Origin: Kaustia mangrovi
GTDB lineage: Bacteria > Pseudomonadota > Alphaproteobacteria > Rhizobiales > Im1
Direction of reading: 5' to 3'
NCBI RefSeq assembly: GCF_015482775.1
Contig: NZ_CP058214.1
Span: 4,516,501-4,580,500 of the forward strand
DNA length: 64,000 nt
Shown here piece by piece: positions 51,455 through 58,768 of the stretch. Numbering within the stretch: position 1 is the stretch's first letter; every line of letters begins with the position of its first letter. The notes beneath the pieces are model-generated. The model searched no databases. It saw only the letters and a program-made list of their open reading frames with translations, and was not told the origin of the DNA. Both the position numbers and the translations under genes were made by a program.

Positions 51455-52144
51455 TCAGAACAGGTAGTTCACGCCCACGCGGAACGTGTGGGTCTTGAGC
51501 TTGGCGTGGCCGTTGGGTTCGAATTCTCCGCCTCCGAAGCTGAAGTCGAAATTTTCCTTGCCGAAGTCGGCATAGAGATATTCCGCCTTCAGGCTGATAT
51601 TGTCGGTTACAGCGTGTTCCACGCCGCCGCCGACAGTCCAGCCCAGATAGGAGTTCTTGTCCTTGTCGCTGGGACCGCCGAGATCCAGCTTGATCTCGAG
51701 ATCCGTAAAGGCGATGCCGCCTGTCGCATAGAACAGTGTGCGGTCCCATGCCCAGCCGAGCCGCCCGCGGATCGTGGCCATCCAGTCGATCTGCGCTTCC
51801 ATGCGGTCAAAGCCAGGATAGATCGTGTCGTCGACATCGCCGAGGCTGAGATCGCCCTCGATGCCGAGCACGATGCTGTCGAACTGGAAGTTATAGCCCG
51901 CCTGGATGCCGCCCATGATCCCGTTCGGGTCCATGGAATCACCCACGATCTCGAATTCGCTGAGATTGTCGTCGATATCGCCATCGACCGCGCCGACATG
52001 GAGGCCGGCATAGGGCCCGGTCCAGGACCAGACCGGGGCTGGCGGAGGCGGCGGCGGAACATACAGGTCGGCGGCCTGAGCGGTTGCCGCTGCGAACATT
52101 CCAATCGCCGCTGCCGCGGCGCCCGTCAGAAGCAGTTTCCTCAT
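51455..52144 (-). CDS. Outer-membrane beta-barrel protein (Omp25/31-like), copy B
   Basis: 229 residues. Signal MRKLLLTGAAAAAIGMFAAATAQA before ADLYVPPPPPPAPVWSWTGPY. Strand motifs GIMGGIQAGYNFQFDSIVLGIEGD, IRGRLGWAWDRTLFYATGGIAF and AEYLYADFGKENFDFSF, ending TFRVGVNYLF. Close paralogue of copy C (54646) including its upstream region, where ACTGAAA, GAAACGA-like and CCATATA stretches align. Structural or surface-protection role in the outer membrane. Confidence 0.92.
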   Translation of the reverse strand: MRKLLLTGAAAAAIGMFAAATAQAADLYVPPPPPPAPVWSWTGPYAGLHVGAVDGDIDDNLSEFEIVGDSMDPNGIMGGIQAGYNFQFDSIVLGIEGDLSLGDVDDTIYPGFDRMEAQIDWMATIRGRLGWAWDRTLFYATGGIAFTDLEIKLDLGGPSDKDKNSYLGWTVGGGVEHAVTDNISLKAEYLYADFGKENFDFSFGGGEFEPNGHAKLKTHTFRVGVNYLF

Positions 52145-52259
52145 GTGATTTCCCCTCGGTCCTCTCTCGATCTTCAGGGGAACAGACTATGCTTTCAGAC
52201 TGAAATAGAAACTATCTTGCTGCGAAAAACGAACCATATAGACCAAGAAAGTCAGTGTG

Positions 52260-52277
52260 CGTGGCAATCCTGCCACA
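52260..52277. promoter_or_regulatory. Shared palindrome upstream of barrel gene B
   Basis: CGTGGC-aatcct-GCCACA, 116 bp before the ATG at 52144. Second member of the set described for 51183. Confidence 0.62.
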
Positions 52278-52349
52278 GAGGCTGTCGACCCTGATCGCCG
52301 ATGCCAGGTCAGTGGTGGCTTGGGTGAGGGGGCGTTCGAATCCGTTTCG

Positions 52350-52378
52350 GTGCAACAATTTATCCAATAATTTGTGCA
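52350..52378. other. Right integrase arm-type site
   Basis: GTGCAACAATTTATCC followed by AATAATTTGTGCA, 23/29 identical to the left arm at 29765-29793. Followed by ATTTTTGTTGCAC, an inverted GTGCAACA copy. Ends 67 nt before the 52446 core. A T-loop-like GTTCGAATCC sits just upstream at 52334-52343. Confidence 0.6.
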
Positions 52379-52445
52379 ATTTTTGTTGCACGAAAATATG
52401 TATTTTCAATTGGCTATGGAAATTTCTTAAAATGATGAGCGGGCG

Positions 52446-52459
52446 TCCTCTCCGCCATT
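52446..52459 (+). other. attR core candidate
   Basis: TCCTCTCCGCCATT, identical to the tRNA-Ser 3' end plus two bases at 29686-29699. The flanking bases differ. With the arm site at 52350 it gives a symmetric attP when the element is imagined as a circle. Confidence 0.65.
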
Positions 52460-52654
52460 CCCCACCCATTGATTTCCCGTGCTTTGGCCGGTCTTCGCTG
52501 GTCGCGTCCCAAGCTGTCGAGGCGTTTGTCGGCCCTGCAGTCCTTGCCTGAAATGCTTGCGGGGGCTTCCTTGGAAGACAGTCGAATGGCGAAGCCAGCA
52601 CCTCGATTTCTTCGGTAAACGCTCTCCGCTCGGAGGCGAGCCCGATGAGGCCCG

Positions 52655-52990
52655 TCAGTCCGCCAGAACGTCGACGGGGACGCCGAGGACGCGGGCGATC
52701 GCTTTCAGCCTTGCCAGCGCGCACAGACGGGGGCCGGCCTCTATCGCCTCGATCTGTTCGGGTGTGAGGCCGCAGGCCTTGGACAGTGCGGCCCGCGAGA
52801 ACCCGCGATGGGTGCGCAGCACGCGGACGGGGTTGTTTCCGGCCTCGATCTCCGCCCAGACCTCTTCAGGCAGGTCCTCGCCCTCGCCATTGGTATCGGC
52901 AGCCTCGGTCTCCGCGAGGATGAGATCGACCATGGCGTCCTCCGCGTCCTCGTCGCCGGCGCGGGCCAAGAGGTTCTTGTATTCGCGCAC
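52655..52990 (-). CDS. HTH antitoxin-like protein, possibly 5'-truncated
   Basis: 111 residues from GTG 52990. C-terminal HTH NPVRVLRTHRGFSRAALSKACGLTPEQIEAIEAGPRLCALARLKAIARVLGV. The N-terminus REYKNLLARAGDEDAEDAM is typical of the stretch that follows a short beta hairpin in antitoxins. In frame upstream lies QFIHTDIG, TAA, GFVVLP, which fits that missing hairpin with a nonsense codon in it. No toxin gene follows. Either a shortened functional protein or an orphan pseudogene. Confidence 0.6.
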   Translation of the reverse strand: MREYKNLLARAGDEDAEDAMVDLILAETEAADTNGEGEDLPEEVWAEIEAGNNPVRVLRTHRGFSRAALSKACGLTPEQIEAIEAGPRLCALARLKAIARVLGVPVDVLAD

Positions 52991-53552
52991 GGGCAGGACG
53001 ACGAAGCCTTAGCCGATATCTGTGTGGATGAACTGCAGTCTGTGCACGGCGCGGTCCTCCCCGTAGGACTGATTGCTTGGGACGCCGGCGCCCGAGCGGG
53101 CGACGGCTGCTTCCACCCTTCATTGAAGACCGGGTTGGTGATCGTCCGCAAGCTGAAGATGTGGAAAGTGGCTTCTGCCCTGCGAAAAAGAGGAGCAGGC
53201 ATGAGCACCGGAGGTCGATCTGGGCGCGTGGGAAAGGGAGGAATAAACCCAGCCGCCAATCCGGCGCCGGGAGGCAATATAGGAGGGCGGCGGCATAGGG
53301 GAGTAATTCCTGCCTGGGGGGCGCCGCCGCCCTCCGTGTGCGGAGGATATAACCTTGGGGGGCGAATCCATCACACACACAACGCCGCATAATACCAGAG
53401 TAAATCAGTCGGAAATGTGGCGGCTGGGCAGAGCGGTCCGCGGCATATTGAGAGATTGCCGAAAAGTCCCCGGAGCCTACCCGCCATCGTTCGACGGCCC
53501 CGACGTCGGGAAGTCTTCGGCCAGAGATACCATGGCCGAGGCAAGCGACAGA
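52991..53552. other. Spacer with no supported gene
   Basis: Several open stretches in all frames, none with recognisable protein features. GGGGGGCGCCGCCGCCC-type hairpins near 53318-53335. Probably decayed sequence between the element end and the barrel remnants. Confidence 0.4.
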
Positions 53553-53579
53553 AAAGGCCACCGGTTGCCCGATGGCCTT
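53553..53579 (-). terminator. Repeated terminator, copy 2
   Basis: AAAGGCCA/TGGCCTT hairpin with the same loop CCGGTTGCCCGA as at 51395, next to a barrel gene remnant. Orientation serves minus-strand transcription. Confidence 0.75.
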
Positions 53580-53611
53580 CCATCTGTCGAGGCGGCGGGG
53601 CGTTTCGCCGC

Positions 53612-53680
53612 CTGGAACAGGTCGTTCACACCCACGCGGAAGGAGTAGGCCTTGCGCTTTACGTGACCATCGACCCCGGC
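53612..53680 (-). pseudogene. 3' remnant of a barrel gene
   Basis: The minus strand reads DGHVKRKAYSFRVGVNDLF, matching the C-termini FRVGVNYLF of copies B and C. The stop codon position is CAG instead of TAG, so the frame runs on. Only about 20 codons of the gene survive. With its own terminator copy beside it, this is the residue of a fourth tandem barrel gene. Confidence 0.8.
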
Positions 53681-53735
53681 GGGGTCTCGCCGAAGCGGAT
53701 GCGGATCGGCACGAGGCCGGACGGCAAACGGAAAA

Positions 53736-53765
53736 CGCGATCACGACACCATTGCCGTGATCGCG
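53736..53765 (-). terminator. Terminator of the barrel pseudogene D
   Basis: Perfect 10-bp stem CGCGATCACG/CGTGATCGCG with a 10-nt loop. On the minus strand it is followed by TTTTCC. Located 57 bp beyond the stop of the 53823 gene. Confidence 0.8.
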
Positions 53766-53822
53766 CGAGAGGCAATCGGAGAACGCCCTCGCTTCTTCGG
53801 GGAAGCGGGCCGTGCGGACGGA

Positions 53823-54573
53823 TCAGAACTGGTAGTTCAGACCGACGCGCACCACGTTGAGCTTGACCGAATCCTTCCAGCTGATGGACTCGCCGCTGTC
53901 GGCGGGATTGCTGACGGTGTGATGCTTCTTGCCGAGATCGACAAAAAGGTATTCCGCCTTGACCGTGGCATTCCGGGCGATGGCGTATTCCGCGCCGGCG
54001 CCGACCGTCCAGCCCCAGCGGACCTGGCTGTTGGAGCCGTTGAACCCGCCGCTCCGGTCGAAGAAATGGTCGCCCTCGCCCCACCAGAAGCCGTATTCAT
54101 GCCAGTCATAGTTCCCGGTGCTCTTGACCCTGCCATAGGCGAGACCGCCCGTGGCGTAGACGAGCAGTCGGTCGACGGGCGTGAACCCCAGGCGCGACCG
54201 GATCGTGCCGAACCATTCGACCCTGCTCTTGGCGTCGAGATGTTCTCTCAGATGGTAGTTGTACGACTCGCCCTCATACAGATCGGTGATATCGCTGGCG
54301 CGATAGTCGTTATCGGTATCCAGGGCACTGATGTCGGCTTACACGCCGAGCACGATACTGTCGATCTGGTAGTTGTACCCGATCTGGACACCGCCGGTGA
54401 GCGAACCGCTGTCCGATCTGTCCTCCCGGTTGAACCAGCCGTTGTCGTAGGTACCGTAATAGTCGTTGGTTTCATCCTGATAGCTGACGTCCTTGATGCC
54501 GTTATTGGCACTCCACGTGTAGCCGAAGCTCACGCCAGCATAGAACCCTGTCCATGAGAAATCCGGGTCGGGG
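53823..54573 (-). pseudogene. Outer-membrane beta-barrel protein copy D, 5' lost and internal stop
   Basis: The minus strand reads DFSWTGFYAGVSFGYTWSANNG, YNYQIDSIVLGV, TAA (54339-54341), then ADISALDTDNDYRASDITD, IRSRLGFTPVDRLLVYATGGLAYG and a final VVRVGLNYQF. The signal peptide and start are missing: homology stops at about 54573, next to gene C's terminator. A single GAA/GAG to TAA change explains the internal stop. More divergent from B and C than they are from each other. Confidence 0.88.
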
Positions 54574-54586
54574 GAGAGCAGGAGAA

Positions 54587-54613
54587 AAAGGCCACCGGTT
54601 GCCCGATGGCCTT
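54587..54613 (-). terminator. Repeated terminator, copy 3 (after barrel gene C)
   Basis: AAAGGCCA/TGGCCTT hairpin with the conserved loop CCGGTTGCCCGA; a TTTTTC run follows on the minus strand. It directly abuts the truncated 5' end of pseudogene D. Confidence 0.8.
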
Positions 54614-54645
54614 CCGTCTGCCAAAGCGGCGGAGCGTTCCGCCGT

Positions 54646-55386
54646 CTAGAACAGGTAGTTCACGCCCACGCGGAAGGTGTGGGTCTTCAGTTTCACATCG
54701 CCATCGACTTCCGGTGGTTCCCGTCCCGGGCCGAAGAAGCTGAACTTCTCCTTGCCGAAGTCGGTGTAGAGATATTCCGCCTTCAGGCTGATATTGTCTG
54801 TGAAGGCGTGCTCCACGCCGCCGCCGACCGTCCAGCCGAAATAGGAGTTCGTGTCCTTGTCGCGAGCTTCGCCACCTGCGACGTCCATCTTGATCTCGAG
54901 ATCGGTGAAGGCCATGCCGCCCGTGGCGTAGAAGAGCGTGCGGTCCATCGCCCAACCGACGCGTGCGCGGATCGTCGCCATCCAGTCCATCTGGGCTTCC
55001 ACCCGGTCGGCGGGTGTGAGCACGAAGGGATAGATCGTGTCGTCGACGTCGCCAAGGCTGACATCGCCCTCCACGCCCAGCACGATGCTGTCGAACTGGA
55101 AGTTATAGCCCGCCTGGATGCCGCCCATGATCCCGTTCGGGTCCATGGAGTCGGCGTTGATATTGCCCTCGGGCTCTGGCTGCTTGCCCTCGAAGAACGT
55201 GTCGAAATTGTCGTCGATATCCCCGTCGAGCGCACCGACATGGAGGCCGGCATAGGGGCCGGCCCAGGACCAGACCGGCTCTGGCGGCGGCGGTGCGGGA
55301 ACATAGAGGTCGGCGGCCTGGGTATGCGTCGCCGCGAACGTTCCCATCGCCGCCGCGGCGGCGCTCGTCAGAAGGAGCTTCCTCAT
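54646..55386 (-). CDS. Outer-membrane beta-barrel protein (Omp25/31-like), copy C
   Basis: 246 residues from ATG 55386. Signal MRKLLLTSAAAAAMGTFAATHTQA before ADLYVPAPPPPEPVWSW. Like copy B but with an inserted extracellular loop (DTFFEGKQPEPEGNINAD). Barrel motifs IMGGIQAGYNFQFDSIVLGVEGD and AEYLYTDFGKEKFSFFGPG; terminal TFRVGVNYLF. Palindrome 118 bp upstream. An upstream in-frame ATG at 55431 lacks family support. Confidence 0.92.
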   Translation of the reverse strand: MRKLLLTSAAAAAMGTFAATHTQAADLYVPAPPPPEPVWSWAGPYAGLHVGALDGDIDDNFDTFFEGKQPEPEGNINADSMDPNGIMGGIQAGYNFQFDSIVLGVEGDVSLGDVDDTIYPFVLTPADRVEAQMDWMATIRARVGWAMDRTLFYATGGMAFTDLEIKMDVAGGEARDKDTNSYFGWTVGGGVEHAFTDNISLKAEYLYTDFGKEKFSFFGPGREPPEVDGDVKLKTHTFRVGVNYLF

Positions 55387-55503
55387 GGGATTTCCCTTTG
55401 GCTGTGTCTCCCAAATTGCTCGTTCGTACAATAGCGATCATGTTTGAACTGAAAAGTATGCCGTTGAGAGAAACGAGCCATATAAACTGTGAAAATCCGC
55501 ATT

Positions 55504-55521
55504 CGTGACAATTGCGCCACA
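55504..55521. promoter_or_regulatory. Shared palindrome upstream of barrel gene C
   Basis: CGTGAC-aattgc-GCCACA, 118 bp before ATG 55386. Left arm has one change relative to the copies at 51183 and 52260. Confidence 0.55.
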
Positions 55522-55606
55522 TCGGGCGGGGCCGCCCGATGGCCGTCGCCGGGGCGGGAACCATGCGATGTCAGGATCCGGTCTGCCGCCGTGACGGGGG
55601 AGGACG

Positions 55607-56191
55607 CTATGGCGCCGTCACCACCAGCGCTGCGCACGGTCCGGCTCCCTTGCGGCAATAGCTGTGGGGGATGGAGGAGTCGAAATAGGCGGAATCGCCC
55701 TGGTGGAGATGGGCCGTCTCGTCTGCGACAGTGACCTCCAGCGTCCCGTCGATCACATAGATGAACTCCGCGCTGCCGTGCTCGTGGGGCTGCGACGGCG
55801 CTGAGACCTCCGGGAACACCGCATAGAACGCCTCGATCTTCCGGTCGGCGACGGGATAGTCGAGGCTCTCGAAAAGATAGGCGGGCGTTGCATCGGCCGG
55901 CGGCGAGGGCAGGCGCACGCGTTCGTCGGCGCGAACCACCGTCACGAGCGGACGGTTCGAGCCCTGCGCGAAGAAGTGGTCGAGCCCGACGCCGAACACC
56001 ATCGCGATGCGCAAGAGGGTCGGCAGTGTGGGGAAGAGCTGCCCGCGCTCGATCTTGGAAAGCATGGCCGTGGACAATCCCGTATGGCTGCCGAGCTGGA
56101 CGAGACTCAGCTTCTTGCCCAGGCGCAATGCGCGCACGCGGGGTCCGATGCGATAGCGCTCCAACTCCTCCGTCAGTGTCTCCGAAAGCAT
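55607..56191 (-). CDS. XRE-cupin transcriptional regulator
   Basis: 194 residues. HTH RVRALRLGKKLSLVQLGSHTGLSTAMLSKIERGQLFPTLPTLLRIAMVFGVGLDHFF. Cupin with HEHGSAEFIYVIDGTLEVTVADETAHLHQGDSAYFDSSIPHSY containing metal-binding His/Glu positions. Different from the first XRE-cupin protein (11821), so not a recent duplicate. Divergent from the fasciclin gene across a 169-bp AT-richer spacer, which it may control. Confidence 0.9.
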   Translation of the reverse strand: MLSETLTEELERYRIGPRVRALRLGKKLSLVQLGSHTGLSTAMLSKIERGQLFPTLPTLLRIAMVFGVGLDHFFAQGSNRPLVTVVRADERVRLPSPPADATPAYLFESLDYPVADRKIEAFYAVFPEVSAPSQPHEHGSAEFIYVIDGTLEVTVADETAHLHQGDSAYFDSSIPHSYCRKGAGPCAALVVTAP

Positions 56192-56360
56192 GGCCGGCCT
56201 CGATCCGTTTTCGCGTCGCTCTCCAATTCACCAGGATATTATCGTGACAGGAAAAGACAATATCTCTTCACGAAAATATTACTGGTGAGAGAAATATTTT
56301 GCGTTAGATGAAAATGCACGGGCGGTATGGAGCCGCCGGTTGCAAACAGGAGGAAGAGCC

Positions 56361-56864
56361 ATGACAGCAACATTTTCCCGCAGGGCGGCGATGCTCGCCG
56401 CAGCCGCCGGTCTGGCGTTCGGTATCGCCAGTACGGCCATCGCCTCCGACAAGGACATCGTCGATACGGCGGTCGGGGCCGGGCAGTTCACCACCCTGGC
56501 CACGGCGCTCGAGGCAGCCGGTCTCGTGGCCACGCTCAAGGGGCCGGGGCCGTTCACCGTCTTCGCGCCGACCGACGAGGCCTTCGCGAAGCTTCCCGAA
56601 GGGACGGTCGACACGCTGCTCGAGCCGGCCAACAAGGACAAGCTCGTGGCCGTGCTGACCTACCATGTGGTGTCCGGCAGGGTCATGGCCGAGGACGTCG
56701 TGAAGATGGACAAGGCAAAGACCGTCAACGGGGCAATGATCGCCATCGAAGCCGGCTCCGGCGCAGTGATGGTGAATGACGCCCGTGTGACGGCAACCGA
56801 TATCGGGGCCTCGAACGGTGTCATCCACGTCATCGACAAGGTGATCCTGCCGCCTGAGAAGTGA
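56361..56864 (+). CDS. Fasciclin (FAS1)-domain secreted protein
   Basis: 167 residues. Signal peptide [25 protein letters not shown] single FAS1 domain has [37 protein letters not shown] (H1 box) and [19 protein letters not shown] followed by [14 protein letters not shown] (H2 box). Involved in adhesion or cell-surface interactions. ATG 56361 has AGGAGGAAGAGCC upstream. Confidence 0.92.
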   Translation: MTATFSRRAAMLAAAAGLAFGIASTAIASDKDIVDTAVGAGQFTTLATALEAAGLVATLKGPGPFTVFAPTDEAFAKLPEGTVDTLLEPANKDKLVAVLTYHVVSGRVMAEDVVKMDKAKTVNGAMIAIEAGSGAVMVNDARVTATDIGASNGVIHVIDKVILPPEK

Positions 56865-56955
56865 CGCGATCATTCGTGCAGTCGCCGGTCACCGGACTGC
56901 CGTCAGGCGGACGGTCCGGCCGGCCGGCGGCGACCGCAACCCATGGAGGATTGCC

Positions 56956-57177
56956 ATGAAACTCCTGACCATCGTCACGCTTGCCCTTGTTATTGTGGGC
57001 GGACTGAACTGGGGGCTCGTCGGTCTGTTCGGCGTCGATCTCGTCGCGACGCTGTTCGGGACGGGCTCGCTCCTGACACGCGTTGTCTATGGCCTTGTCG
57101 GCCTCTCCGCGGTCTGGCAGCTCGTCCCGTTCGCACAGTCGCTGGGAACGGCGGATACGCTGGCGGCTCACCGCTAG
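56956..57177 (+). CDS. DUF378 small membrane protein
   Basis: 73 residues, two helices: LLTIVTLALVIVGGLNWGLVGLFGVDLVATLFG and LTRVVYGLVGLSAVWQLV. The GGLNWGLVGLFGxDLV motif is diagnostic of DUF378 (YuzA-like). Function unknown. GGAGGATTGCC precedes the ATG. Possibly co-transcribed with the fasciclin gene, 91 bp upstream. Confidence 0.9.
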   Translation: MKLLTIVTLALVIVGGLNWGLVGLFGVDLVATLFGTGSLLTRVVYGLVGLSAVWQLVPFAQSLGTADTLAAHR

Positions 57178-57275
57178 GGAACGCGGGGAGGGCGGCCCGC
57201 CGGGTCGGCCCTCCCTCTCCGGTCCAAGCGAAGAGAGATCCGACCGAGAGCCGGACCGAATCGGAAGGATGACCG

Positions 57276-57782
57276 ATGACGCCGATATGGGTCGAGGTGA
57301 ACGACCGTATGCAGCAGGGCTACCGCTATGCCCTGACCGCACCTGTCGGCCGCGACTTTCACGAGCGCTTCGCGCCCGATCTTGCGCCGGCGGAGATGCT
57401 GGCGCTCGGCGTGTTCGGCGGCAAGTACATGACCGATTGCCGCGACGAGTTTCCAGGCGCGTGGTTCGAGACGGCGAAATTGTCCGACCGGCACGATTCG
57501 CGCCTCAACTTCTTCGGCGTCGATGCCAGTCAGCCGCTGAGCGTGTGGCGGGAGAAGGGCTGGATCCACCCGGACGATCCGCGCGGCTGGTTCCAATGGT
57601 ATTGCCGCTACTACATGGGCCGGCGCATGGCCGAGGAGGATCTGCGCCAGATCGGGCGGTGGAAGGCCATGGCGCGCCATGTGGCGCAGCTTCGCCGCCA
57701 TTGCGAGCCCGGCGACTGGTTCTGCAGGCCGCGCCAGCGCCAGGCGCTCCTCCAGTGGGCCTATGACAGTCGTGTCCTTTAG
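57276..57782 (+). CDS. Conserved hypothetical protein
   Basis: 168 residues, Trp/Tyr/Arg-rich: FHERFAPDLAPAEMLALGVFGGKYMTDCRDEFP, LNFFGVDASQPLSVWREKGWIHPDDPRGWFQWYCRYYMGRRM, RHCEPGDWFCRPRQRQALLQWAYDSR. The ...WFQWYCRYYxGRR...RQALLQWAYDS layout recurs in uncharacterised proteins of bacteria, fungi and plants. Cytosolic. No catalytic role can be stated. Confidence 0.82.
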   Translation: MTPIWVEVNDRMQQGYRYALTAPVGRDFHERFAPDLAPAEMLALGVFGGKYMTDCRDEFPGAWFETAKLSDRHDSRLNFFGVDASQPLSVWREKGWIHPDDPRGWFQWYCRYYMGRRMAEEDLRQIGRWKAMARHVAQLRRHCEPGDWFCRPRQRQALLQWAYDSRVL

Positions 57783-58010
57783 GGGACAATGGGCGGGTGT
57801 CTTGCCGATGCCGGACGCAGCCGCAGCCTGCCCGCGTCGACAAAGTTTGAACTTTGCGCGGAAAACGCTTAAGTAGAGTGCATTCGGAATTTTGCACTGC
57901 CTTGTCGTGCTGGCTTTCGAGCCTCTCCCCAAGACACCGTGGAATTCGAATATGAGGCTCGACGATACCCGTCGTGCGGCACGCGTTGCGTGTCTGAAAT
58001 GGAGGCCAGC

Positions 58011-58220
58011 ATGGCCACAGGAACTGTGAAATTCTACAATATCAACCGCGGCTTCGGCTTCATCCAGCCCAATGATGGCGGAGCGGACGTGTTCGTTCAC
58101 GCGACCGCCGTGGAGCAGGCCGGCATGTCGGCCCTCAGGGAGGGCCAGACGGTCAGCTACGAAGTCAAGGTCGACTCACGCAGCGGCAAGTCCGCCGCCA
58201 CGGATCTCCAGGACGGCTGA
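58011..58220 (+). CDS. cspA: Cold-shock-domain protein (CspA family)
   Basis: 69 residues. RNP1 KFYNINRGFGFIQP and RNP2 DVFVHATAVE of the cold-shock domain, binding single-stranded RNA/DNA. ATG 58011 is preceded by GGAGGCCAGC. A 228-bp leader separates it from the previous gene, consistent with the long structured 5' UTRs of csp mRNAs. Followed by rpsU, the usual alphaproteobacterial order. Confidence 0.95.
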   Translation: MATGTVKFYNINRGFGFIQPNDGGADVFVHATAVEQAGMSALREGQTVSYEVKVDSRSGKSAATDLQDG

Positions 58221-58292
58221 CCGTCCGGATCGTCCGTCGGACCGACACAGCGAGGCCGGGCAGCGATGCCCGGCCAGGAAAGGAGACATCGT

Positions 58293-58538
58293 TTGCAAGT
58301 TATCGTTCGCGACAACAATGTTGACCAGGCGCTCCGGGCGCTGAAGAAGAAACTGCAGCGCGAGGGCCTCTTCCGCGAGATGAAGCGCCGGCGCGCCTAT
58401 GAGAAGCCGTCGGAGAAGAAGGCGCGCGAGAAGAACGAGGCCATCAGGCGTGCCCGTAAGCTCGCCCGCAAGGCCGCCCAGCGCGAGGGTCTCCTGCCAA
58501 GGGCCCGCAAGCACGCCAAGGCCGGCGGCCGCCGCTAG
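58293..58538 (+). CDS. rpsU: 30S ribosomal protein S21
   Basis: 81 residues: [47 protein letters not shown], the S21 core, plus a basic alanine-rich tail. The start is read as TTG 58293 because AAAGGAGAC sits at the right distance upstream and S21 proteins begin at this point; an ATG at 58266 would bypass that ribosome site. 72 bp after the csp stop and likely co-transcribed. Confidence 0.93.
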   Translation: MQVIVRDNNVDQALRALKKKLQREGLFREMKRRRAYEKPSEKKAREKNEAIRRARKLARKAAQREGLLPRARKHAKAGGRR

Positions 58539-58768
58539 GGCGCGCGTGGGTGAACGCCCGTTCACCCGTGGCCTGCGGTTCCTTGATTTGCCGCGCTTTC
58601 GAACCGTAGGAATTGCATCCGCTTTTCCCGAAATCGGTCTGAGATAACGTGCGTCCAATCGGGCGCACGCAAACTGCCCCAACCGATCGATCCATGCGGG
58701 AACCACTCATCTGCGACTGGTCCCGGATCCCCGGACAATGGCCGCGCGTCCAGGGGCGGCGGGTCCGA

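Larger units (their letters stand above)
29686..52459. mobile_element. Integrated prophage-like genomic island (about 22.8 kb) in tRNA-Ser
   Basis: Left end: tRNA-Ser 3' end followed by a tyrosine recombinase gene reading away from it. Right end: the 14-mer TCCTCTCCGCCATT of the tRNA end (29686-29699) recurs at 52446-52459. A 29-bp sequence beginning GTGCAACA lies 65 nt inside the left core (29765-29793) and, at 23/29 identity, 67 nt inside the right core (52350-52378), as expected for paired integrase arm sites. Contents are phage-type regulation and replication genes, a restriction module, toxin-antitoxin loci and decayed late genes. No head or packaging genes. The right limit is less certain because barrel genes related to those beyond it lie inside. 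Confidence 0.72.

Noticed and set aside
51120-51749. 209-codon minus-strand frame ending inside barrel gene B
   Set aside because: It runs out of frame through the barrel C-terminus and the terminator; Arg/Ser-rich with no features.
52334-52343. GTTCGAATCC considered as a second tRNA gene or tRNA remnant
   Set aside because: Only the T-loop decamer matches; no acceptor, anticodon or D-arm can be folded around it.
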